Part shown: positions 46,872 through 57,474 of the stretch, piece after piece | Layout of the letters: every line of letters starts with the position of its first letter | How positions within the stretch are numbered: the stretch's first letter is position 1 | Assembly: GCA_009746045.1 (NCBI GenBank) | Contig: RPFO01000115.1 | Location: 250,001-314,000, forward strand | Direction: 5' to 3' | DNA: 64,000 nt | From: Mesostigma viride | Taxonomy: Eukaryota; Streptophyta; Mesostigmatophyceae; Mesostigmatales; Mesostigmataceae | Made by a program: the position numbers and the translations under genes | The notes under the pieces: model-generated | Told to the model about the DNA's origin: nothing | What the model saw: only the letters and a program-made list of their open reading frames with translations | Database searches by the model: none

Positions 46872-47189
46872 GCTGGAGCTGCCCCCCTTGGAGGGAGACT
46901 GCCCCTTACCCTTGCCCTTGCCCCAGCCCCTGCCCTTGCCCTTGCCCTTGCCCTTGCCCTTGCCCTTGCCCTTAAACATTTGTCCCAGCAGGGACTTGAC
47001 TTCTGCCATAGTGACAGGTCTCTTGCTCCTGTCTTCCCTCTCCCTATCCTCCTCCTCCCTCTCTTCCCCCCTGACCCTCTTTACAGAGGTGCCCATGGCC
47101 CCCTGGCTAAGGGGAGCCAAGGCCAGCTTGATATAATCCAATGCCTCCTTCATGTCCTCCCAGTACTTTGCCATTCCTGTGGCAAGCAT
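46671..47189 (-). pseudogene. gag: Gag C-terminal part with Lys-Gly and poly-Asn runs, family A copy 2
   Basis: Encodes the end of the capsid-like domain (MAKYWEDMKEALDYIKLALAPL), an acidic/basic stretch, a (Lys-Gly)n run at about 46920-46975 and a run of about 17 Asn encoded by (AAC)n at about 46820-46870. After the Asn run the real protein continues in the phase of the pol frame (KKQDKEDKSSQRC), so one base has been gained or lost in the triplet repeat, a slippage-prone site. Confidence 0.75.
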
Positions 47190-47887
47190 AGCGTAGGTGT
47201 TTTTGTCAAGTTTGAGTTTCTCAAGGAAGAACGCAGCAAGAACTTGTGATCTAGCTGCTGGACATCAGGACGTGCTTTGATGGCTAGCTCATATTTCTTT
47301 GTCTCAGCCACATAGTCCACTGATGTGACCCTGTATTCCTCTACCCACCTGAATGCCCCATATATGTCCACAGATGAGGGGGTGGAGAGGAGGTCAGTTA
47401 GCTCCTTCATGAAAGCCTCCCAAACTGCCCTAGCCTGCGTGTCCTGCCACTTGGGATACCTACGCTGGAAGACAAGAATGAGATTCTGAATCTGAGAAGA
47501 GGACTGATGGTAGAAATCCCCCTGCATGAGAGATCCAAACCAATTCTTGACATTCAGTTCCTCCCTAGCCAGCTGCAGAGAGAGAAGTGCATGATTCCCC
47601 TGCTCCCTAGTATACCCCTCAGGCAGCCCCCTGACATTAATCCTATCCACAGGACGGTTTTCATTGTAAGTGGGCAACCTAGAGGGGGATGCAGGGGGAG
47701 AGGGAGAAGATGGTGTTGCTGCTGCAGCATTCACAGGAGAGACCTGCTGAGAGGGAAGTGCTACTTGAGTGAGCTGAGCAGGATGGGCAAACATGGGCTG
47801 TGTAGGAGGGTTAGACAACATAGGGGTGGGCTGGTGGGGGTGTGAGTGTGTGTCACTTCCCGCCTCCTGCTGCGGGCCTCCTCCCAA
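47150..47887 (-). pseudogene. gag: Gag capsid-like domain, family A copy 2
   Basis: Ser/Pro/Ala-rich N-terminus, then INVRGLPEGYTREQ, homologous to INIAGLPEGHTVEQ in Gag of element C, and a helical region (WFGSLMQGDFYHQSS, VWEAFMKELTDLL). The frame is lost near 47220, where DHKFLL is followed by unrelated residues while the adjacent frame continues Gag. Confidence 0.8.
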
Positions 47888-48870
47888 TCATGGAAGGTGG
47901 GAGAGAGGGACACTTCATCGTCAGTAGGGTTAGTAAGATTGTGATGCAACCAGGTAGGCAGAGTTAGCCACCTACCCGCCCCTCTCAGGATGGCGTTGTG
48001 TAGGAGCTCCAGCAAACGCACCAGACGCACCCTGCTGCCCTGCACCCTCCTCCCTGAGAGGAGAGCCTGCAGGGCAGGCAGCAGGTCGTCGCACACCCTA
48101 CGTGTGCCCTCTTGGAGGTTGGGCAGGCCCAGGATGTGCGTGATGATTGCACACACCAGGCTGCCCGCCTCCGCGACGTGCATCTGCTGGCTCCTGTCGG
48201 CCAGCCCACGGAAGGAGGCTGTGGCTGTCTGTATGGCACGCCACACGGCCTCATCACCAGGGTGATGAAGTCGCGACCTTGCAGGTCGCCCTCCAGCAGT
48301 GCTGGTTGCTGCCCAGCTGCGGTGGGACCCTGGGCCCCTCCGGCCCTGCCAGGGACTTGTCCTTGTTGCGACTAGAGGGGGCCTGCCCCCCAGAGCCGCT
48401 GGAGGTGCCCGTGACACCCTCCATGGGGGCTGCATCCCCCGCCAGCGCCGGAGGCGCCGGCGTCGCTGCCGGGGTCCCTGCGACCCCGGGCGCTTGTGTC
48501 GCCGCCGGGGTCCCTGCGACCCCGGTGGCCTCCTCAGCCACCTGGCCCCCCACGCGGGCGGGGGAGCCTGCGGCTGAGGTTGGACCCTCTGACCTGCCAG
48601 AGGGTCCTGGGTGGCTTCACCACCCATGGGCGTGTTGGGGGCGTCTGCCGCCCCGCGCCCCGTCGCAGGCGGCATCGCAGCCGCCTCACGCCTATCCGGG
48701 CCCCAGCCAACTGGCGTGACTTGGGGCCACGCTGGCAACGGAGTCAGCGCGATCTCTGGTCTGGAGACCACGCGCAGCGCCTCTCTCTGGCGCTGCCTGG
48801 ACGCCCACTGATCAACAGTGCCGGGGTTGTGCCTCGGCCGATTGGCGAAACAGTACAGCCAAACCGCCAC
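47761..48870 (-). pseudogene. ORF0 C-terminal part, family A copy 2
   Basis: 369-codon frame, Pro/Arg/Gly-rich in its first half, then a plausible helical segment (VCAIITHILGLPNLQ, DDLLPALQALLSG, LVRLLELLHNAILRG). The motif PVGWGP is shared with the ORF at 62100-62564 of element C, the only clear similarity between upstream ORFs of the two families. The C-rich middle (48250-48560) may contain further indels. The end overlaps gag in another phase. No known domain. Confidence 0.5.
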
Positions 48871-49523
48871 CTGAACCAGTGGGACTGCATCCTAAGACGC
48901 CCCTCGATCAGCGAGTGCACCCGATGAACCTCTATCGCGTGTATCTCCTCATCTGGAAGCAACTGAAAACGTTGAGCAAGATCCGGCCGTTCACCGCAAT
49001 GAACGCCGGGATGTCGTCCTCCCCAAGGGGGAGAAAATGGGGTGGGCGCCCGAACATGACCGGGGGCGGAACATGTTCCCCATACCGGTCAATGTCCATG
49101 GTGGCCATCTGTCGGCCCACGGAAAGGTTGCCAGACGTCGCAGGTGTCTGCGACGAAAGCTCAAGCGAAGGCCGAGGCCTCGCAGGCGGCACCTCGCCAT
49201 CCTCCTCGGAGGAATCACTCCGCTCACGACCCCCGTCACCTGCGACGGGGAACGTCGTGCCCGGGGGACCTGCCCCCCAGGTGCCATGGCGGACGAACCG
49301 CCAGTGGCAAACGGCCGCCCGCTCGCCATCCCCCGGGCGCCGGGCCCCACCTGCGGGCCCCGACGCCTGGGTTGGTCAGCGACCACCGTGCGGAAGGGAC
49401 GTTGGGCGTCACCCTCGCATCGGTGGTGGAGGGCGTGCCCTCCGGCGAAAGGCGGGGTGAGGTGCGCCTGGCAGGCGCCTTCCCCTTGTTGTTGTTGCCG
49501 TTGTTGCCGTTGTTGGAAGCCAT
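48744..49523 (-). pseudogene. ORF0 N-terminal part in several frames, family A copy 2
   Basis: A start Met at 49523 (MASNNGNNGNNNKGKAPARR) lies 43 bp inside the LTR. After about 80 residues the natural-looking sequence moves to other frames: GNLSVGRQMATMDIDRYGEH, then PHFLPLGEDDIPAFIAVNG, then LPDEEIHAIEVHRVHSLIEG. At least two indels are needed. Function unknown. Confidence 0.5.
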
Positions 49524-49548
49524 ATCTTTTTTTTTGCTTAAAAAAAAT

Positions 49549-49566
49549 ATCGAACTTTTCAGTCCA
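49549..49566 (-). promoter_or_regulatory. Putative primer-binding site, family A copy 2
   Basis: Directly inside the 5' LTR, the sense strand reads TGGACTGAAAAGTTCGAT. It begins TGG, as expected for a site complementary to the CCA end of a tRNA. The tRNA is not identified. Confidence 0.55.
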
Positions 49567-50021
49567 AGTTGGATGGAGACTAGGGACGACGAACAACTGC
49601 GAAAGCTGAGAGCGAATGATGATTGTATTACAATAATACAATGAGAGAGCGATGAAAGCTGAGGGCTCAGAATGGAACTGGGCAGACTCGGGTGCTGTGG
49701 CACTCCCCAGTGCTACGCCTATATGCCTATGGCGGTGCTACCTGCAGCACACGACCAGTGGACAACTGTACACTGCAATGCCATGCGACCACGTCACTAG
49801 CAACCAGCTAAGACTCGGCCCGTCAGGCCCGACTACACCGGACCTGGCGGGTCGAGCTAGCACCTAGGAACAGTCTGGCACTAACCGCACATCGGTCCAC
49901 ATGACACCTCAGTACCGTACACCCTGCCGTACTGTACTGAGGTGTCCCGCTCAGCCGCGGTAGGCAATACGCGGCGCGCAGGCCGGAAATCCGTGTGTCA
50001 GCCTAAGCATCTCATCTAACT
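49567..50021 (-). repeat. 5' LTR of family A copy 2 (455 bp)
   Basis: Identical by eye to 41565-42019. The inverted repeat arms GACACCTCAGTAC (49903-49915) and its complement (49934-49946) lie about 80-120 bp from the outer end. Confidence 0.94.
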
Positions 50022-52270
50022 ACGTACACACACCATGCACGCAATTGCCGGCATGCACACACACGTACATCCACTGCGCACGCAAGGGGCAACTGCACAC
50101 ACATGTACACACGCTTGGGGCGGCTGCACTCACATGTACACACACCGCGCACGCAAGGGCCGGCTGCACACACACGTACATACACCGCGCACGCAAGGGG
50201 CAACTGCACACACACGTACACACACCATGCACGCAAGGGCCGGCTGCACTCACATGTACACACACCATGCACGCAAGGGCCGGCTGCACACACACTTACA
50301 CACACAATGCACGCTTGGGGCAACGGCACTCACATGTACATACACCATGCACGCAAGGGGCGGCTGCACACACACGTACACACACCATGCACGCAAGGAG
50401 CGACTTCACGCACAGGTACACTCACCATGCACGCAAGGGGCGGCTGCACACACACGTACACACACCGCGCACGCAATTAAGGGACGGCTGCACACACACG
50501 TACATACACCGCGCACGCAAGGGGCAACGGCACTCACATGTACATACGCCATGCACGCAAGGGGCGGCTGCACACACACGTACACACACCATGCACGCAA
50601 GGAGCGACTTCACGCACAGGTACACACACCATGCACGCAAGGTTCGGCTGCACACACATGTACATCCACCGCGCACGCAAGGGGCGAGTGCAAACACATG
50701 TACATACACCATGCACGCAAGGGGCGGCTGCACACACATGTACATCCACCGCGCACGCAAGGGGCGAGTGCACACACACGTACACACACCGCGCACGCAA
50801 GGGGCGGCTGCACACACACGTACACACACCATGCACGCAATTGCCGGCATGCACACACACGTACATCCACCGCGCACGCAAGGGGCAACTGCACACACAT
50901 GTACACACACCGCGCACGCTTGGGGCAGCTGCACTCACATGTACACACACCGCGCACGCAATGGGCGAGTGCAAACACATGTACATACACCGCGCACGCA
51001 AGGGGCAACTGCACACACATGTACACACACCGCGCACGCAAGGGGCAACTGCACACACACGTACACACACCGCGCACGCTTGGGGCGGCTGCACACACAC
51101 GTACCTACACCGCGCACGCAAGGGGCGGCTGCACACACACGTACATCCACCGCGCACGCAAGGGGCAACTGCACACACATGTACACACACCGCGCACGCT
51201 TGGGGCAGCTGCACTCACATGTACACACACCGCGCACGCAAGGGGCGGCTGCACACACACGTACATCCACCGCGCACGCAAGGGGCAACTGCACACACAC
51301 GTACATCCACCGCGCACGCAAGGGGCGGCTGCACACACACGTACACACACCGCGCACGCAAGGGGCAACTGCACACACATGTACACACACCGCGCACGCT
51401 TGGGGCGGCTGCACACACACGTACCTACACCGCGCACGCAAGGGGCGGCTGCACACACACGTACATACACCGCGCACGCAAGGGGCAACTGCACACACAT
51501 GTACATACACCGCGCACGCAAGGGGCAACTGCACACACATGTACACACACCGCGCACGCAAGGGGCAACTGCACACACACGTACACACACCGCGCACGCT
51601 TGGGGCGGCTGCACACACACGTACCTACACCGCGCACGCAAGGGGCGGCTGCACACACACGTACATCCACCGCGCACGCAAGGGGCAACTGCACACACAT
51701 GTACACACACCGCGCACGCTTGGGGCAGCTGCACTCACATGTACACACACCGCGCACGCAAGGGCCGGCTGCACACACACGTACATCCACCGCGCACGCA
51801 AGGGGCAACTGCACACACACGTACATCCACCGCGCACGCAAGGGGCGGCTGCACACACACGTACACACACCGCGCACGCAAGGGGCAACTGCACACACAT
51901 GTACACACACCGCGCACGCTTGGGGCGGCTGCACACACACGTACCTACACCGCGCACGCAAGGGGCGGCTGCACACACACGTACATACACCGCGCACGCA
52001 AGGGGCAACTGCACACACATGTACATACACCGCGCAACCACGGGGCGGCTGCACACACACGTACATACACCGCGCACGCTTGGGGCAGCTGCACTCACAT
52101 GTACACACACCGCGCACGCAAGGGGCGACTGCACACACATGTACATCCACCGCGCACGCAAGGGCCGGCTGCACACACACGTACACACACCATGCACGCA
52201 AGGGCCGGCTGCACACACACGTACATACACCGCGCACGCAAGGGGCGGCTGCACACACACGTACACACAC
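50022..52270. repeat. 40-bp satellite, block 8 (about 56 units)
   Basis: Array after family A copy 2, beginning with the duplicated ACGTA. From about 50940 onward it is unusually regular. A higher-order set of units (CTTGGGGCGGC, ...ACCTACACC..., ...ACATCCACC..., CTTGGGGCAGC) repeats about every 500 bp. It ends CACAC, the duplication for G6. Confidence 0.94.
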
Positions 52271-53156
52271 AGTTACGTTAAATAGTGTCCGGAACCTTTT
52301 GCCCACTGAGGCAAATCGGGCCGGAACACTATTTTGCCCGGAATAACCACTTCCGAGCACCCAAGTTAATTCGGCCGAATTAACTTGGGTGCTCGGAAGT
52401 GGTTATTCCGGGCAAAATAGTGTTCCGGCCCGATTTGCCTCAGTGGGCAAAAGGTTCCGGACACTATTTAACGTAACTAAAACCTGGCCTCGTGGAGGGG
52501 GGACGAAGAGCCCGAGACATCCGCCTAGGCCGCTGAGCACGCACCACTAAATGCGCCGGAGCTGCCTCAGTGAGGATTCGAACCCCTGACCTCCAAGGTG
52601 CACAGGTTTTAGTTACGTTAAATAGTGCCGGAACCTTTTTGCCGCCTGAGGCAAATCGGTCCGTCACACTATTTTGCCCGGAATAACCACTTCCGAGCAC
52701 CCAAGTTAATTCGGCCGAATTAACTTGGGTGCTCGGAAGTGGTTATTCCGGGCAAAATAGTGTTCCGGCCCGATTTGCCTCAGTGGGCAAAAGGTTCCGG
52801 ACACTATTTAACGTAACTAAAACCTGTGCACCTTGGAGGTCAGGGGTTCGAATCCTCACTGAGGCAGCTCCGGCGCATTTAGTGGTGCGTGCTCAGCGGC
52901 CTAGGCGGATGTCTCGGGCTCTTCGTCCCCCCTCCACGAGGCCAGGTTTTAGTTACGTTAAATAGTGACGGAACCTTTTGCCGCCTGAGGCAAATCGGTC
53001 CGTAACACTATTTTGCCCGGAATAACCACTTCCGAGCACCCAAGTTAATTCGGCCGAATGAACTTGGGTGCTCGGAAGTGGTTATTCCGGGCAAAATAGT
53101 GTTACGGACCGATTTGCCTCAGGCGGCAAAAGGTTCCGTCACTATTTAACGTAACT
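52271..53156. mobile_element. Palindromic element G6 (P-S-P-S'-P)
   Basis: 886 bp flanked by CACAC at 52266-52270 and 53157-53161. P 52271-52478, S 52479-52610, P 52611-52818, S' 52819-52950, P 52951-53156. Arms mix subtypes (GTGTCCGGAACC and CCCACTGAGG in some, GACGG in others), so palindromes are near-perfect but not identical to each other. Confidence 0.9.
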
Positions 53157-53697
53157 CACACCGCGCACGCAAGGGGCAGCTGCACACACACGTACATACA
53201 CCATGCACGCAAGGGGCTGCACACACACTTACACACACCTTGCACGCAAGGGCCGGCATGCACACACACTGGCATACACCGCGCACGCAAGGGGCGGCTG
53301 CACACACGTACATACACCGCGCACGCAAGGGGCGAGTGCACACACACGTACACACACCGCGCACGCAATTAAGGGACGGCTGCACACACACGTACATACA
53401 CCGCGCACGCAAGGGGCAACGGCACTCACATGTACATACACCATGCACGCAAGGGGCGGCTGCACACACACGTACACACACCATGCACGCAAGGAGCGAC
53501 TTCACGCACAGGTACACACACCATGCACGCAAGGTTCGGCTGCACACACATGTACATCCACCGCGCACGCAAGGGGCGGCTGCACACACATGTACATACA
53601 CCATGCACGCAAGGGGCGGCTGCACACACATGTACATCCACCGCGCACGCAAGGGGCGAGTGCACACACACGTACACACACCGCGCACGCAAGGGGC
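53157..53697. repeat. 40-bp satellite, block 9
   Basis: Between G6 and G7, about 13 units. Ends GGGGC (53693-53697), the target duplication of G7. Confidence 0.93.
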
Positions 53698-54239
53698 AGT
53701 TACGTTAAATAATGACGGAACCTTTTTGCCGCCTGAGGCAAATCGGTCCGGAACACTATTTTGCCCGGAATAACCACTTCCGAGCACCCAAGTTAATTCG
53801 GCCGAATTAACTTGGGTGCTCGGAAGTGGTTATTCCGGGCAAAATAGTGTTCCGGACCGATTTGCCTCAGGCGGCAAAAAGGTTCCGTCATTATTTAACG
53901 TAACTAAAACCTGGCCTCGTGGAGGGGGGACGAAGAGCCCGAGACATCCGCCTAGGCCGCTGAGCACGCACCACTAAATGCGCCGGAGCTGTCCGGATTC
54001 GAACCCCTGACCTCCAAGGTGCACGGGTTTTAGTTAGGTTAAATAGTGCCGGAACCTTTTTGCCGCCTGAGGCAAATCGGTCCGTAACACTATTTTGCCC
54101 GGAATAACCACTTCCGAGCACCCAAGTTAATTCGGCCGAATTAACTTGGGTGCTCGGAAGTGGTTATTCCGGGCAAAATAGTGTTACGGACCGATTTGCC
54201 TCAGGCGGCAAAAAGGTTCCGGCACTATTTAACCTAACT
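53698..54239. mobile_element. Palindromic element G7 (minimal P-S-P form)
   Basis: 542 bp flanked by GGGGC at 53693-53697 and 54240-54244. P 53698-53905, spacer 53906-54031 (126 bp, GTCCGGATTCGAACCCC variant), P 54032-54239. This is the simplest form of the family, equivalent to LTR-internal-LTR. The left P starts AGTTACG and the right P ends CCTAACT. Confidence 0.9.
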
Positions 54240-56627
54240 GGGGCGGCTGCACACACACGTACACACACCATGCACGCAATTGCCGGCATGCACACACACG
54301 TACATCCACCGCGCACGCAAGGGGCAACTGCACACACATGTACACACACCGCGCACGCTTGGGGCAGCTGCACTCACATGTACACACACCGCGCACGCAA
54401 GGGCCGGCTGCACACACACGTACATACACCGCGCACGCAAGGGGCAACTGCACACACATGTACACACACCGCGCACGCAAGGGGCAACTGCACACACACG
54501 TACACACACCGCGCACGCTTGGGGCGGCTGCACACACACGTACATACACCGCGCACGCAAGGGGCGGCTGCACACACACGTACATCCACCGCGCACGCAA
54601 GGGGCAACTGCACACACATGTACACACACCGCGCACGCTTGGGGCAGCTGCACTCACATGTACACACACCGCGCACGCAAGGGCCGGCTGCACACACACG
54701 TACATCCACCGCGCACGCAAGGGGCAACTGCACACACACGTACATACACCGCGCACGCAAGGGGCGGCTGCACACACACGTACACACACCGCGCACGCAA
54801 GGGGCAACTGCACACACATGTACACACACCGCGCACGCTTGGGGCGGCTGCACACACACGTACCTACACCGCGCACGCAAGGGGCGGCTGCACACACACG
54901 TACATACACCGCGCACGCAAGGGGCAACTGCACACACATGTACATACACCGCGCAACCACGGGGCGGCTGCACACACACGTACATACACCGCGCACGCTT
55001 GGGGCAGCTGCACTCACATGTACACACACCGCGCACGCTTGGGGCGGCTGCACACACACGTACCTACACCGCGCACGCAAGGGGCGGCTGCACACACACG
55101 TACATACACCGCGCACGCAAGGGGCAACTGCACACACATGTACATACACCGCGCAACCACGGGGCGGCTGCACACACACGTACATACACCGCGCACGCAA
55201 GGGGCGGCTGCACACATACGTACCTACACCGCGCACGCAAGGGGCGACTGCACACCCATGTACATCCACCGCGCACGCAAGGGCCGGCTGCACACACACG
55301 TACACACACCATGCACGCAAGGGCCGGCTGCACACACACGTACATACACCGCGCACGCAAGGGGCGGCTGCACACACACGTACACACACCGCGCACGCAA
55401 GGGGCAGCTGCACACACACGTACATACACCATGCACGCAAGGGGCTGCACACACACTTACACACACCTTGCACGCAAGGGCCGGCATGCACACACACTGC
55501 ATGGCATACACCGCCCACGCAAGGGGCGGCTGCACACACGTACATACACCGCGCACGCAAGGGGCGGCTGCACACACACGTACATACACCGCGCACGCAA
55601 TTAAGGGGAAACTGTCCACACATGGACATACACTGCGCACGGAAGGGGCGGCTGCATTAACACGTACATACACCGCGCACGCAAGGGGCGGCTGCACACA
55701 CACGTACATACACCATGCACGCAAGGGGCGGCTGCACACACATGTACATCCACCGCGCACGCAAGGGGCGAGTGCACACACACGTACACACACCGCGCAC
55801 GCAAGGGGCGGCTGCACACACACGTACACACACCATGCACGCAATTGCCGGCATGCACACACACGTACATCCACCGCGCACGCAAGGGGCAACTGCACAC
55901 ACATGTACACACACCGCGCACGCTTGGGGCAGCTGCACTCACATGTACACACACCGCGCACGCAAGGGCCGGCTGCACACACACTTACATACACCGCGCA
56001 CGCAAGGGGCAACTGCACACACATGTACACACACCGCGCACGCAAGGGCCGGCTGCACACACACGTACATACACCGCGCACGCAAGGGGAAACTGCCCAC
56101 ACATGGACATACACTGCGCACGCAAGGGGCGGCTGCATTAACACGTACATACACCGCGCACGCAAGGGCCGGCATGCACACACACGTACATACACCGCCC
56201 ATGTAAGGGGCGGCTGCACACACACGTACACACACCATGCACGCAAGGGCCGGCATGCACACACAGTACACACACCGCGCACGCAAGGGGCGGCTGCACA
56301 CACACGTACATACACTGCGCACGCAAGGGGCTGCTGCACACACACTTACACTCACCATGCACGCAAGGGGCGGCTGCACACACACGTACATACACCGCGC
56401 ACGCAAGGGACGGCTGCACACACACGTACATACACCGCGCACGCAAGGGGCAACTGCCCGCACATGTACATCCACCGCGCACGCAAGGGCCGGCTGCACA
56501 CACATGTACATACACCATGCACGCAAGGACAAGGATGCACACACATGTACACACACAAAGCACGCAAGGGGCGGCTGCACACACACGTACATACACCGCG
56601 CACGCAAGGGGCTGCTGCACACACACT
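54240..56627. repeat. 40-bp satellite, block 10 (about 60 units)
   Basis: Last block of the array. It includes unusual units (GCACGGAAGG, AAGGACAAGGATGCAC, CGCCCATGTAAGG) towards the right end and finishes ACACT (56623-56627), the predicted target duplication of element C. Confidence 0.93.
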
Positions 56628-57100
56628 AGTTAGAATGCGGTGGGATATATTGCTTGAGAACACTGAAAGCTGTGAGCAATGAATTGCTTGGTTCATTAGA
56701 AAATAGGTTTACCCTTTATCAACGTTCCTCTCACCGGCTGCGCCGCCAGTGACCGTTGGGTGCAGACCGTTGGCCTGAGGCCACACGATGACAGGTAGCA
56801 GTCTAGTCACTGCATCGTGCGATCACAAATCAATGCACGCTGCAGTACGGTCCCTATCTAGGATACTCTAGTACCGTCCAATGACAGGACACTACGTATA
56901 CTGGGTACTGACATCTGTCACGTACATCAGTACCCAAAGTACCTATCTAGGGAAACGTATGCGACTCGACTAGCATTCCTATCTGCATAGCCCACGTGGT
57001 ATTTATATTCACATACCAACGTAGGTTTACAAGGCTTATTCATACGTTGTATTCACAATGCCTTTGAGACTTAGTCTACAGCAAAGCATGGAGACTAACT
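56628..57100 (-). repeat. 3' LTR of element C (473 bp)
   Basis: On the + strand AGTTAGAATGCGG to GAGACTAACT. TATA-like motif at 57000-57007 (minus strand TATAAATA) and CACGTG at 56993-56998. Similar to the B LTRs, but the U5 end differs and there are scattered substitutions. Confidence 0.92.
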
Positions 57101-57474
57101 CCAGTATTGTTTTATTATTTATTTCTTAATGCAGGTCTGCACCCCCAACATTATTGTTATTGTTTTTAAGTTGATTAGGGGTACAAAAGAGACATGGCTG
57201 GTTGAGCCAGGTTGGTTACAGCTGGCTGTTCTGGCCAGGTGTTATATTGCACATTAAATAAGGTGTACACAGCTGGCTGGTTTGGCCAGGTACTGAAGCA
57301 CACATTAAGTAAATGGATACAAAGCTTGTGTCCTCAAGCTGCAAATGGATACAAATCTGACCTAGCCAGCACTCACACCCCACAACGAATGTGTTGAATT
57401 TTATGGCGCCCAGCAGCTATCGCTGTGGTAAGGGGGTGTGGTGGTTGTGTACTGTGCTATGGCCAGTCATTTAT
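57101..57474 (-). other. 3' non-coding region of element C
   Basis: Inverted match to 19535-19908 of element B. Nothing coding is seen. Repeats of the CAGCTGGCTG type are present. Confidence 0.65.

Larger units (their letters stand above)
41565..50021 (-). mobile_element. Ty1/copia retrotransposon family A copy 2 (complete, frameshifted)
   Basis: 8457 bp with target duplication ACGTA at 41560-41564 and 50022-50026. The two 455-bp LTRs are identical by eye. Inside, on the minus strand: ORF0, gag, integrase, protease-like domain, RT and RNase H, in at least six frame-shifted pieces. Identical LTRs with a broken coding region indicate recent transposition by proteins supplied from another copy. 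Confidence 0.94.

Noticed and set aside
48991-49703. Long minus-strand ORFs starting inside the LTR of family A copy 2 (MYYCNTIII and MPQHPSLPSS)
   Set aside because: These starts lie upstream of or inside the LTR. The natural start is the Met at 49523. The extensions are LTR sequence read by chance.
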